Source of the DNA: Bacteroidota bacterium
GTDB lineage: Bacteria > Bacteroidota > Bacteroidia > Flavobacteriales > Crocinitomicaceae
Direction of reading: 5' to 3'
Assembly: GCA_005798205.1 (NCBI GenBank)
Contig: SYKJ01000110.1
Span: forward strand, 1 to 7,089
Length of the DNA stretch: 7,089 bases
The notes under the pieces were generated by a model that had not been told where the DNA came from, ran no database searches, and was given only the letters and a program-made list of their open reading frames with translations. Below, one piece after another: positions 1 to 6,606 of the stretch (within the stretch, counting starts at the first letter, position 1; every line of letters begins with the position of its first letter). The position numbers and the translations under genes were made by a program.

Positions 1-15
1 CAAAAATTGAAAGAA

Positions 16-978
16 CTAATCTACCATTAAATTACAGCCACGTAAATCAGCTTGTTCCATTCTGCCCTCCAAAATAAAACCGCCAGGCACATTTCTCCCT
101 AAATCTTGAGTAGCGATGAAACTACAACTATTTATATTTGCTAAGTCGATAATATTAATTGCTCCTTTCCCTTCGCCATCGATAAGTGTTAAAGGATCGT
201 ATATTTCACGAAAAAGGACTTTCATCCACGGGGGACAAGAAAAAATTCCATTTTGAGTGCTGTAAGCCTGAGAGAGCATTTCTGTCATTCCATATTCAGA
301 GTAAATCACAGGAACATTCAAGCCGCTCATTAATTTGAGATGTAATTCATTTTTAGAAAGTTCCTTTCTTCTTCCCTTCATTCCACCAGTTTCAATAATA
401 ATTGCGCCATTCAAATCAATTTGTTTTTCCGCCAAATCCAAAAGAGCGTAAGAAACGCCAAAAATAATTACTTTTTTTCCTGTAAATTTCGCTTTTTGAA
501 ATCGAGTTTCTAGTTCCTCCGGTTGATTCAGTAAAAACCCCGATAACTCATTTTTAGAATCGTTGATAAGTGTTTCAACCATAAAAACTAAACTTGATGA
601 ACCCTGCTCAATGTAGTTTGGAAGTAAGGCAAGAATGACATGATCAGAAATAGCACCAAAAAAATGACGATAGCATGTGCGAAAAGAAGTTTTATACACT
701 TCAATGTCGCTCACAAAGTGCTTACTTCTCTCAGAATTTTCAGTCCCACTGCTTAAAAACAAAATTTCGTTCCCACTTTTTTCACCACAATAAATTGAGT
801 TCGTTTTAAAAAATTGAATCGGTAAAAATGGGATTTCCACTATTGTTTTTGGATTAGTGCCATGCAGTAAGCGAACATAATCTCCGTAAACTTTACAGTT
901 TGACATTTGATGGTGATAAATTTGAAGAGCAACATTTTCGAAATCAGCGTCAGAAGAAATTTCTTTAAATGGATTCAT
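16..978 (-). CDS. LuxE-like acyl-protein synthetase / acyltransferase family protein
   Basis: This protein (320 aa from the chosen start) resembles the LuxE family of the ANL adenylate-forming superfamily, which activates a fatty acid as acyl-AMP and passes it to an enzyme thiol. Visible motifs are the phosphate-binding-loop-like SSGTENSERSKH (about residues 76-87), ETGGMKGR (196-203), YSEYGMTEMLSQAY (226-239, the A5-like motif), DLGR (292-295) and EGRMEQADLRGC near the end. A cysteine at residue 315, six from the C-terminus, sits where LuxE carries its acylated cysteine. The ATG at 976-978 is preferred to an in-frame GTG at 985-987, because a TAnnTTTG promoter box ends at 992 and would leave the GTG almost no leader. 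The stop (TAG) is at 16-18. No luxC or luxD lies nearby, so a bioluminescence role is unlikely. The substrate is unknown. Stand-alone homologues are common in Bacteroidota, and a link to lipid or surface-polymer acylation is only inference. Confidence 0.8.
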   Translation of the reverse strand: MNPFKEISSDADFENVALQIYHHQMSNCKVYGDYVRLLHGTNPKTIVEIPFLPIQFFKTNSIYCGEKSGNEILFLSSGTENSERSKHFVSDIEVYKTSFRTCYRHFFGAISDHVILALLPNYIEQGSSSLVFMVETLINDSKNELSGFLLNQPEELETRFQKAKFTGKKVIIFGVSYALLDLAEKQIDLNGAIIIETGGMKGRRKELSKNELHLKLMSGLNVPVIYSEYGMTEMLSQAYSTQNGIFSCPPWMKVLFREIYDPLTLIDGEGKGAINIIDLANINSCSFIATQDLGRNVPGGFILEGRMEQADLRGCNLMVD

Positions 979-991
979 TGTTAGCACAATA

Positions 992-999
992 CAAATTTA
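992..999 (-). promoter_or_regulatory. Candidate Bacteroidota -7 box for the LuxE-like gene
   Basis: Read on the minus strand the bases are TAAATTTG, a full match to the Bacteroidota -7 consensus TAnnTTTG. No TTG is visible at the expected -33 distance. That position instead holds a T9A7 tract (1020-1035), which could act as an A/T-rich upstream element. Transcription would begin about 8 nt before the ATG at 978, giving a very short leader. Confidence 0.45.
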
Positions 1000-1149
1000 C
1001 AAAATTTAGTTTTTATTGCTTTTTTTTTAAAAAAATGTAATTGAAGGTATAAAAGAAATCATTTGTAAACTAAGAATCTGAAGTGGCTTCGCATATAATC
1101 TTTTTTTTTACCATGAACTTAATTGTGTGGACAATATGCAAGTTAGCGG

Positions 1150-1157
1150 TATCTTTG
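1150..1157 (+). promoter_or_regulatory. Candidate Bacteroidota -7 box for hemH
   Basis: TATCTTTG matches TAnnTTTG in all fixed positions and lies 44 bp before the hemH start, implying a leader of roughly 35-40 nt. A TTG at 1123-1125 lies 24 bp upstream, slightly beyond the usual spacing for a -33 box. The rest of the 988-1201 spacer between the divergent genes shows only A/T tracts and no RNA gene or riboswitch that I can recognise. Confidence 0.45.
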
Positions 1158-1201
1158 AACATTACTAATTTATGTATGTTTAAAACTGAACTATTTATTA
1201 C

Positions 1202-2224
1202 ATGAAAAAAACAGGTGTATTGCTCTTACAATTAGGAACACCAGACAGTCCAAAGTTATCGGCTGTTCGTCGTTATTTATCTGAGTTTTTAAATGATGGC
1301 AGAGTAATAGATATTCCATTATTGCTTCGAAAAATTCTAGTAAACGGAATCATTGTTCCGTTTAGAGCACCAAAATCGGCAAAAATTTATAGAGAATTGT
1401 GGGAAATTGGAAAAGGACAGTCTCCCCTGCTCACGCACACTATTGAAGTAAAAGAAAAATTACAAAGTCACTTTAAGGATGCTTCAGTTACTATTGAAAT
1501 GGCTATGCGCTACCAAAATCCATCAATGGATAGTGTTTTAGAAAAAATGCGATTAGCCAATTACGATCAAATTATCATTTTACCACTTTTTCCTCAGTAT
1601 GCAAGCGCATCAAGTGGATCAGCAATTGAAAAAGCGATGAATATTATTCGAAAATGGTGGGTAATTCCAGAAGTAAAGATTGTAAATCAATTTTGGGATA
1701 ATGAAGGTTACATAGATTCAATTGTTGAACGAGCTAGGGAATTCAACATATCTTCTTTCGATCATGTTCTTTTTTCCTACCACGGTCTTCCAGAAAGACA
1801 TGTGGATAAGGTTTATGAAGGGAAAGACTTATGTGGTGAGCAACCTTGCGAAACAGAGATAAATGAAAAAAACAAATTTTGCTACAAGGCAACAGCTTTC
1901 GCAACTACACGACTTATTGCAGCGAAATTAAATTTAAAGGAGAATGAGTACACTGTGTGTTTTCAATCTCGCCTTGATAAAAAATGGCTCACTCCTTTTT
2001 CAGACAAAGTTGTTGAAGAATGGGGAAAAAAAGGAGCAAAAAATTTACTTGTTTTTAGTCCCGCTTTTGTTGCTGACTGCCTTGAAACAATTATTGAAAT
2101 TGGCTCAGAATACCAAGAAATTTTTGAGAAATACGGTGGAGAAAAAGTCCAATTAGTTCCAAGTTCAAACACACACCCACTTTTTATCAATGGACTTGTT
2201 CAGATTATTAAAGAAAGGGTTTAA
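1202..2224 (+). CDS. hemH: Ferrochelatase (haem synthase)
   Basis: Ferrochelatase inserts ferrous iron into a porphyrin at the end of haem synthesis, normally as a cytosolic or membrane-associated enzyme. The 340-aa length fits the bacterial family. Landmarks are QLGTPDSP at the N-terminus (10-17), MRYQNPS (102-108), LPLFPQYASASSGSA (127-141), FSYHGLPERH with the active-site His194, CFQSRLDKKWLTPFSD (253-268), and SPAFVADCLETIIEI with catalytic Glu295. MRYQNPS resembles protoporphyrin-type (E. coli-like) enzymes. There is no C-terminal cysteine extension. An internal segment has Cys211, Cys216 and Cys227 in the region where a class of bacterial ferrochelatases binds a [2Fe-2S] cluster. The fourth ligand, expected as the last residue of a CYxxxC motif, is Ala232 here. 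The ATG at 1202 gives the family-typical start MKKTGVLLLQLGTP. ahcY follows after 43 bp and may be partly co-transcribed, though it appears to have its own promoter. Confidence 0.96.
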   Translation: MKKTGVLLLQLGTPDSPKLSAVRRYLSEFLNDGRVIDIPLLLRKILVNGIIVPFRAPKSAKIYRELWEIGKGQSPLLTHTIEVKEKLQSHFKDASVTIEMAMRYQNPSMDSVLEKMRLANYDQIIILPLFPQYASASSGSAIEKAMNIIRKWWVIPEVKIVNQFWDNEGYIDSIVERAREFNISSFDHVLFSYHGLPERHVDKVYEGKDLCGEQPCETEINEKNKFCYKATAFATTRLIAAKLNLKENEYTVCFQSRLDKKWLTPFSDKVVEEWGKKGAKNLLVFSPAFVADCLETIIEIGSEYQEIFEKYGGEKVQLVPSSNTHPLFINGLVQIIKERV

Positions 2225-2235
2225 TAAAATTGTCT

Positions 2236-2243
2236 TAAATTTG
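2236..2243 (+). promoter_or_regulatory. Candidate Bacteroidota -7 box for ahcY
   Basis: TAAATTTG, a full match to TAnnTTTG, lies in the 43-bp hemH-ahcY gap, 24 bp before the ahcY ATG. A leader of about 15-20 nt, A-rich (aaaatcaaaaaata) and without a Shine-Dalgarno, would result, as is usual in Bacteroidota. No TTG is present at -33 spacing, so this may be a weak or internal promoter. The gap is too short for a SAM or SAH riboswitch. Confidence 0.4.
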
Positions 2244-2267
2244 CACTCTATTAAAATCAAAAAATAA

Positions 2268-3581
2268 ATGAGCAACACATCAGAGAAATTAGCACACAAG
2301 GTAAAAGACATAAGTCTTTCTGCTTGGGGAAGAAAAGAAATTACGCTTGCAGAATCAGAAATGCCTGGATTAATGTCCTTGCGTGAGGAATATGGAACTA
2401 CAAAACCATTGGCAGGAGCAAGAATTGCTGGATGCCTGCACATGACGATTCAAACTGCAGTTTTAATAGAAACATTAATTGATTTAGGAGCAGAAGTTTC
2501 TTGGTCTTCGTGTAATATTTTTTCTACTCAAGATCATGCTGCTGCTGCTATTGCTGCTGCTGGAATTCCTGTTTTTGCTTGGAAAGGAATGGGTGAAGAG
2601 GAGTTTGATTGGTGTATAGAGCAGACACTATTTGCTTTTAAAGATAATCAACCCTTAAATATGATTTTAGATGATGGAGGTGATTTGACAAATATGGTTT
2701 TTGATCGTTTTCCGGAGTTAACAGCAGGTATTAAAGGACTTTCTGAAGAAACAACAACTGGTGTTCATCGTTTGTATGAGCGCGTAAAAAATGGCACACT
2801 CGTTATGCCTGCAATCAATGTAAACGATTCTGTGACGAAATCAAAATTTGATAACAAATATGGCTGTAAAGAATCGTTGGTAGATTCCATTCGCAGAGCT
2901 ACTGATACAATGATGGCAGGAAAAGTAGCAGTTGTTTGTGGTTACGGCGATGTTGGTAAAGGTTCTGCTGCTTCTTTGAAAGGTGCCGGAGCTCGAGTTA
3001 TTGTTACCGAAATTGATCCGATTTGTGCACTTCAAGCTGCAATGGACGGTTTTGAAGTGAAAAGATTAGATACCGTTGTAAATTTGGGCGATATCATTGT
3101 TACAACTACTGGAAATAAAAATATCGTGGTAGGTCGTCATTTTGAAAAAATGAAAGACAAAGCAATTGTTTGTAATATCGGTCATTTCGATAATGAAATT
3201 GACATGGCTTGGTTAAATGGAAATCACGGACATACAAAGAATGAAATTAAACCTCAAGTTGACTTGTATCATATTAACGGAAAAGACATTATTGTTTTGG
3301 CTGAAGGGCGTTTGGTTAATTTGGGATGTGCTACAGGTCATCCATCTTTTGTAATGTCAAATTCATTTACAAATCAAACCTTGGCTCAAATAGAATTATG
3401 GCAAAATTCTGCTAATTACAAAAATGATGTTTACACGCTTCCAAAATACCTTGATGAAAAAGTTGCTCGCTTACACTTAGCAAAAATTGGAGTTGAATTG
3501 GAAACACTATCCAAAGACCAAGCTGATTATATTGGAGTTACTGTTGAAGGTCCGTTTAAGTCTGATCATTACAGATACTAA
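2268..3581 (+). CDS. ahcY: Adenosylhomocysteinase (S-adenosyl-L-homocysteine hydrolase)
   Basis: This enzyme splits S-adenosylhomocysteine, the by-product of SAM-dependent methylation, into adenosine and homocysteine, using a tightly bound NAD in the cytosol. That relieves product inhibition of methyltransferases and feeds homocysteine back to methionine. At 437 aa it is full length and very close to the canonical family. Substrate-domain residues are His58 (LHMT), Asp136 (LDDGGD), Glu161 (SEETTTG), and Lys191/Asp195/Asn196 (TKSKFDN). The NAD-binding Rossmann fold carries GYGDVGKG (225-232) and Glu248 (VTEID). Further hallmarks are [10 protein letters not shown] (303-312), [14 protein letters not shown] (357-370) and the C-terminal tail [10 protein letters not shown] that closes over the neighbouring subunit's NAD. 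The residue roles are family knowledge mapped by alignment from memory. The start codon ATG follows an A-rich leader. Transcription ends at the hairpin 32 bp after the stop. Confidence 0.98.
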   Translation: MSNTSEKLAHKVKDISLSAWGRKEITLAESEMPGLMSLREEYGTTKPLAGARIAGCLHMTIQTAVLIETLIDLGAEVSWSSCNIFSTQDHAAAAIAAAGIPVFAWKGMGEEEFDWCIEQTLFAFKDNQPLNMILDDGGDLTNMVFDRFPELTAGIKGLSEETTTGVHRLYERVKNGTLVMPAINVNDSVTKSKFDNKYGCKESLVDSIRRATDTMMAGKVAVVCGYGDVGKGSAASLKGAGARVIVTEIDPICALQAAMDGFEVKRLDTVVNLGDIIVTTTGNKNIVVGRHFEKMKDKAIVCNIGHFDNEIDMAWLNGNHGHTKNEIKPQVDLYHINGKDIIVLAEGRLVNLGCATGHPSFVMSNSFTNQTLAQIELWQNSANYKNDVYTLPKYLDEKVARLHLAKIGVELETLSKDQADYIGVTVEGPFKSDHYRY

Positions 3582-3612
3582 GAATTTTATTGGGAATAGA
3601 ATTTTCTATTTC

Positions 3613-3647
3613 AAAAAAAAAGGCGAGTTACTCACTCGCCTTTTTTT
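3613..3647. terminator. Bidirectional intrinsic terminator between ahcY and mdh
   Basis: A perfect 7-bp stem (GGCGAGT 3622-3628 with ACTCGCC 3634-3640) closes a 5-nt loop. It is flanked by nine A (3613-3621) and seven T (3641-3647). On the plus strand the T run follows the stem and terminates ahcY; on the minus strand the A run becomes the U tract and terminates mdh. The A and T tracts can also pair and extend the stem. It lies between two convergent stops, as expected for a shared terminator. Confidence 0.93.
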
Positions 3648-3667
3648 ATTTTATTCAATTACGAGTA

Positions 3668-4606
3668 TTAAGCATTTGCATTCATATTATCCAAAACATC
3701 CATTACGCCTTTAACAGCCTCCGCAGATTCTGCTAACAATGCTTTTTCAGCTTCATTCAGTTTTAACTCGATGATTTTTTCAATTCCGTTTTTTCCGAGA
3801 ATTACAGGAACTCCAAGATAAATATCTTTCATGCCGTATTCTCCCTGTAACCAAGCACAAACCGGGAAAATTCTTTTTTGATCTCGAACAACCGCTTCTA
3901 CCATTTGTGCAGCGGCAGCTCCAGGAGCATACCAAGCAGAGGTTCCTAATAATTTTACCATTTCACCACCACCAAATTTTGCTCTCTCGATGATTTCGTT
4001 CAATTTTGCCTCACCAATTAATTCAGTTACAGGAATTCCACCAACAGTAGTGTATCGCGGCAACGGAACCATTGTGTCTCCATGTCCACCCATCAGTACT
4101 GCTTGAATATCTTTTGGAGAAACATTTAATTCTTCCGCTAAAAACGCTCTATAACGTGCGGTATCTAAAACTCCCGCCATTCCAAATACTTTTTTAGAAT
4201 CCATTTTTGCATATAAATAAGAGCAATAAGTCATTACATCTAAAGGATTTGAAACAATGATAATAATGGCATTTGGAGAATATTTTACAATGTTTTCAGT
4301 TACGGTTTTTACAATTCCTGCATTCGTAGCAATTAGATCGTCACGTGACATTCCAGGCTTTCGAGGCAACCCAGAAGTTATGACCACAACATCAGAATTT
4401 TTAGTTTTCTCATAGTCATTGGTAGAACCAACTGTTCTTGTATCATATAAGTTAATTGGGGAAGTTTGCCATATATCCAATGCCTTTCCCTCAGCAAATC
4501 CCTCTTTGATATCCAACAAAACAATTTCATTGGCAATTTCTCTTTGAGCTAAAACATCTGCACAAGTTGCTCCTACATTTCCTGCTCCTACTACTGTTAC
4601 TTTCAT
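3668..4606 (-). CDS. mdh: Malate dehydrogenase (LDH-like type, NAD-dependent)
   Basis: This TCA-cycle enzyme interconverts malate and oxaloacetate with NAD in the cytosol. The 312-aa protein belongs to the lactate/malate dehydrogenase family, in the LDH-like MDH group. The N-terminal Rossmann fold has GAGNVG (7-12) and Asp32 (LLDIKEG), which favours NAD over NADP. Arg82 in GLPRKPG is the position that is Gln in lactate dehydrogenases and selects the dicarboxylic substrate, so malate is the expected substrate. Arg88, Asp148 and Arg151 (GVLDTARYR), and His175 (GGHGDTMVPLP) complete the catalytic set. The ATG at 4604-4606 begins exactly at the family start MKVTVVGAGNVGA. The gene stands alone, convergent with ahcY through a shared terminator and divergent from the sigma-factor gene. 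Confidence 0.97.
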   Translation of the reverse strand: MKVTVVGAGNVGATCADVLAQREIANEIVLLDIKEGFAEGKALDIWQTSPINLYDTRTVGSTNDYEKTKNSDVVVITSGLPRKPGMSRDDLIATNAGIVKTVTENIVKYSPNAIIIIVSNPLDVMTYCSYLYAKMDSKKVFGMAGVLDTARYRAFLAEELNVSPKDIQAVLMGGHGDTMVPLPRYTTVGGIPVTELIGEAKLNEIIERAKFGGGEMVKLLGTSAWYAPGAAAAQMVEAVVRDQKRIFPVCAWLQGEYGMKDIYLGVPVILGKNGIEKIIELKLNEAEKALLAESAEAVKGVMDVLDNMNANA

Positions 4607-4644
4607 CTATATTATTTGAGTTGATTAACACTAAATTACGGATG

Positions 4645-4652
4645 CAAAATTA
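4645..4652 (-). promoter_or_regulatory. Candidate Bacteroidota -7 box for mdh
   Basis: Read on the minus strand the bases are TAATTTTG, matching TAnnTTTG in all fixed positions. They lie 38 bp upstream of the mdh ATG, giving a leader of about 30 nt. No clear TTG lies at -33 spacing; the region there is an A/T tract. Confidence 0.45.
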
Positions 4653-4678
4653 CTAAATTTAAGTAAAAATTAATTTTT

Positions 4679-4711
4679 TTTGGGCTATATTTTAGAATTC
4701 ATCTAATTTTA
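4679..4711 (+). promoter_or_regulatory. Candidate promoter for the sigma factor / membrane protein unit
   Basis: TTTG at 4679-4682 is followed after 21 bp by TAATTTTA (4704-4711), one mismatch from TAnnTTTG. The spacing suits a Bacteroidota -33/-7 pair. A second possible -7 box, TATACTTG (4726-4733, also one mismatch), overlaps a 10-bp palindrome AAGTATACTT (4723-4732). I cannot tell which is used, or whether the sigma factor recognises its own promoter. Confidence 0.3.
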
Positions 4712-4753
4712 GGCAACCATCAAAGTATACTTGCGTTTTAAAATTGTTGAAAA

Positions 4754-5329
4754 TTGGAAGACAAAGAACATTTGAAATTAATTGTAGGAGGTTGTCTCCG
4801 CGGAGAACGCAAATCGCAAGAAGCTTTCTTCAAACAATTTTACGGAAAAATGTTAGCAGTTTCCTATCGTTACATTAGCGATAAAGATGCTGCACAAGAT
4901 GTTTTACAAGATGGATTCATTAAGGTCTTTGACAAATTGGGAGGATTTGATTTTAGCGGGTCGCTGGAAGGTTGGATTAGACGAATAATCGTCAATACAG
5001 CAATAGATGCGATACGCAAATCAAAAAAAAATCCGTTTTTGAGTGACCAAGATACCGACTTTAAACAAGAAGCAGTTGACGAAATGGTAGAGAATGAAAA
5101 ATTAGAACTTAGTACTTTAAAAGCTGAAGTGGCAATGGAAGCAATTTCAAATTTATCTCCAGCTTATCGTACAGTATTTAACTTGTATGTTTTAGAAGAT
5201 TTTTCACACAAAGAAATTTCTGAAATGTTAGGAATTAACGAAGGTACATCAAAATCCAATTTATCGAAAGCAAAAATGAATTTACAACGAATTTTAAAAG
5301 ATAAGTTTATACACATCGAAAAAAGATGA
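4754..5329 (+). CDS. ECF-type RNA polymerase sigma factor (sigma-70 family)
   Basis: This 191-aa protein would direct RNA polymerase to a dedicated promoter set in response to a signal. Region 2 spans about residues 23-92: DAAQDVLQDGFIKVF (45-59) is the core-binding helix and GWIRRIIVNTAIDAIRKSK (73-91) the -10-reading helix. An acidic linker (about 97-120) leads to region 4 (about 130-182), with LSPAYRTVFNLYVLEDFSHKEI (134-155) and the helix-turn-helix GINEGTSKSNLSKAK. Only these two domains are present, the ECF pattern. The start appears to be TTG at 4754: an in-frame TGA lies at 4748-4750, and the first in-frame ATG (Met33) would remove the first helix of region 2. The N-terminal LIVGGCLRGERKSQEAFFKQFYGKM is typical of Bacteroidota ECF sigma factors, which supports the early start. 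The stop overlaps the next gene's start (ATGA), so the two are almost certainly co-translated. Target genes are unknown. Confidence 0.93.
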   Translation: MEDKEHLKLIVGGCLRGERKSQEAFFKQFYGKMLAVSYRYISDKDAAQDVLQDGFIKVFDKLGGFDFSGSLEGWIRRIIVNTAIDAIRKSKKNPFLSDQDTDFKQEAVDEMVENEKLELSTLKAEVAMEAISNLSPAYRTVFNLYVLEDFSHKEISEMLGINEGTSKSNLSKAKMNLQRILKDKFIHIEKR

Positions 5330-6606
5330 AGAATAATATTGATGAATTAATAAAAAGTTCACTCGAAGGGCATGAAATGCCTTACGATAGTTCTGCTTGG
5401 AATTCACTTGAGAAAAAAATAAATACACCAAAAGCCCCTATAAATCCATTTAAATATTGGTTTTTAGGAATTGGAGTAGTAGCTATTTTAGGTGTTATTT
5501 TCTTCCTTTTTAAAACTGAAGATTCTGCTAAAGAAAAAGAAAAAAATGAAATTTTAATTCTCGAAGAAACAGAGGATAAAACGACAGAAAACGAAGTAGA
5601 AAACAGTAGCAATGTTTCTGATAAAACTAAGTCTATTGATGAAGAAAATAAGAATGATAATAATAAGAATGGAAATAAAACTATTTTATCTTTAGAGGAG
5701 GAGAAGTTGGATTCTAAAGTAGCTACTGAACTAAAAACTAATTCTTCAGGCGAAAGCAACATAAATGATAATTACACGATTCCTAAAATTGAGAAAAAAG
5801 AAGAAAATACAATTTCTAAACTAAGTGAGTCTTCTATTCCTACTTTTACAAATAAATGTTTGGATGAAAGCATAAAAGTTCCAAACAATAATGATGCACC
5901 TATTTCACTCATCTTTCCGAGTGGAAAAAAAGTAACCGTAAAAAGTAATTCTACTGAGAATATAAAATTAAACGAAACTGGGAAATATAAACTTGAAATA
6001 GAATTAGAAAATATAACTCCTACTAATCAAAGTAATTCATTTCTTGTTTTCGAAAAACCAGAAGCAAATCTAAACATCGAGGATAAAATAAATTATGAGT
6101 TGGGTTTACCAATCATCAAAGCAGAAGTTCAGACGATAGAAGAAAGGATTTCATGGAAACTTAATAACAATCCCCATGCTGCCCTTTCAAATAAATCAAA
6201 AATAGCTGATTTTTATTTTTTCCAAAAAGGGCAATTTGAATTGATGGTATCTGTCGTTAATGAAAAAGGTTGCTCAAATTCTGAAAGTAAAACCATTAAA
6301 ATAGAGGAAGATTATAATTTATTAGCAGTGAACGCTTTTGATCCCCTATCTTCAGACAGTAGGAAAAACTCATTTATGCCTTATGCCCTTACAATTCGTT
6401 CAACTGCATTCAATTTACTGATTATCGATCCTTCAACTGGAGAGCTTGTTTTTCAAAGCTCTGATCCAGCAAAAGCTTGGGATGGTATCGATAAGCGCGA
6501 TGGCAAGTTGGTAAATGAAAATAAAGCATTTATATGGAAGGTAACTTTAGCTACTCCAGAAAAAAATGAGAAGTCTGTTTACAAAGGCACAATCTTAAGA
6601 ATTTGA
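5326..6606 (+). CDS. Single-pass membrane protein, putative anti-sigma partner with T9SS type B-like C-terminal domain
   Basis: This 426-aa protein is translationally coupled to the ECF sigma factor by a 4-bp overlap. Residues 1-43 are a short cytosolic segment (DELIKSSLEGHEMPYDSSAWNSLEKKI lies within it) of the kind seen next to Bacteroidota ECF sigma genes. Residues 44-62 (YWFLGIGVVAILGVIFFLF) form one membrane span without a cleavage site. Residues 63-170 are a hydrophilic linker rich in E, K, N, D and S. Residues about 183-326 look like one or two beta-sandwich (Ig/PKD-like) domains, with LNETGKYKLEIEL and KGQFELMVSVVNEKGCS. Residues about 333-426 resemble the gliding-motility-associated (CHU_C, T9SS type B) C-terminal domain: NAFDP, LLIIDPSTGELVFQSSDPAKAWDGIDKRDGKLV, AFIWKVTL and VYKGTILRI. 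The usual FxPNGDGxND motif is degenerate (DPLSSDSRKN). An anti-sigma or signal-sensing role is inferred from architecture and gene order, with no recognised anti-sigma domain. Alternatively it is a periplasmic structural protein. Confidence 0.75.
   Translation: MKNNIDELIKSSLEGHEMPYDSSAWNSLEKKINTPKAPINPFKYWFLGIGVVAILGVIFFLFKTEDSAKEKEKNEILILEETEDKTTENEVENSSNVSDKTKSIDEENKNDNNKNGNKTILSLEEEKLDSKVATELKTNSSGESNINDNYTIPKIEKKEENTISKLSESSIPTFTNKCLDESIKVPNNNDAPISLIFPSGKKVTVKSNSTENIKLNETGKYKLEIELENITPTNQSNSFLVFEKPEANLNIEDKINYELGLPIIKAEVQTIEERISWKLNNNPHAALSNKSKIADFYFFQKGQFELMVSVVNEKGCSNSESKTIKIEEDYNLLAVNAFDPLSSDSRKNSFMPYALTIRSTAFNLLIIDPSTGELVFQSSDPAKAWDGIDKRDGKLVNENKAFIWKVTLATPEKNEKSVYKGTILRI

Noticed and set aside
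1094..1099. TATAAT, a canonical sigma-70 -10 hexamer upstream of hemH
   Set aside because: Primary promoters in Bacteroidota use TAnnTTTG, which is present closer to hemH at 1150-1157. The hexamer is expected by chance in such AT-rich DNA.
1080..1109. Hairpin GAAG-TGG-CTTC followed by a T9 run, as a possible terminator
   Set aside because: The stem is only 4 bp and the T run starts 11 nt after it. No gene ends upstream on the plus strand.
1963..2190. Open frames on the opposite strand or in other frames within hemH, ahcY and the membrane-protein gene
   Set aside because: They lie wholly inside genes with strong family matches and show no recognisable motifs. Their composition follows the complementary coding strand.
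2225..2267. Possible SAM/SAH riboswitch before ahcY
   Set aside because: The gap is only 43 nt, is AT-rich and has no conserved stem or pseudoknot pattern. The only inverted repeat (TTTAATA 2220-2226 / TATTAAA 2249-2255) is a weak A/T match with a 22-nt loop.
2536..2562. GCT trinucleotide run inside ahcY
   Set aside because: It encodes the HAAAAIAAA stretch that is conserved in adenosylhomocysteinases, so it reflects protein constraint and codon choice rather than a repeat element.
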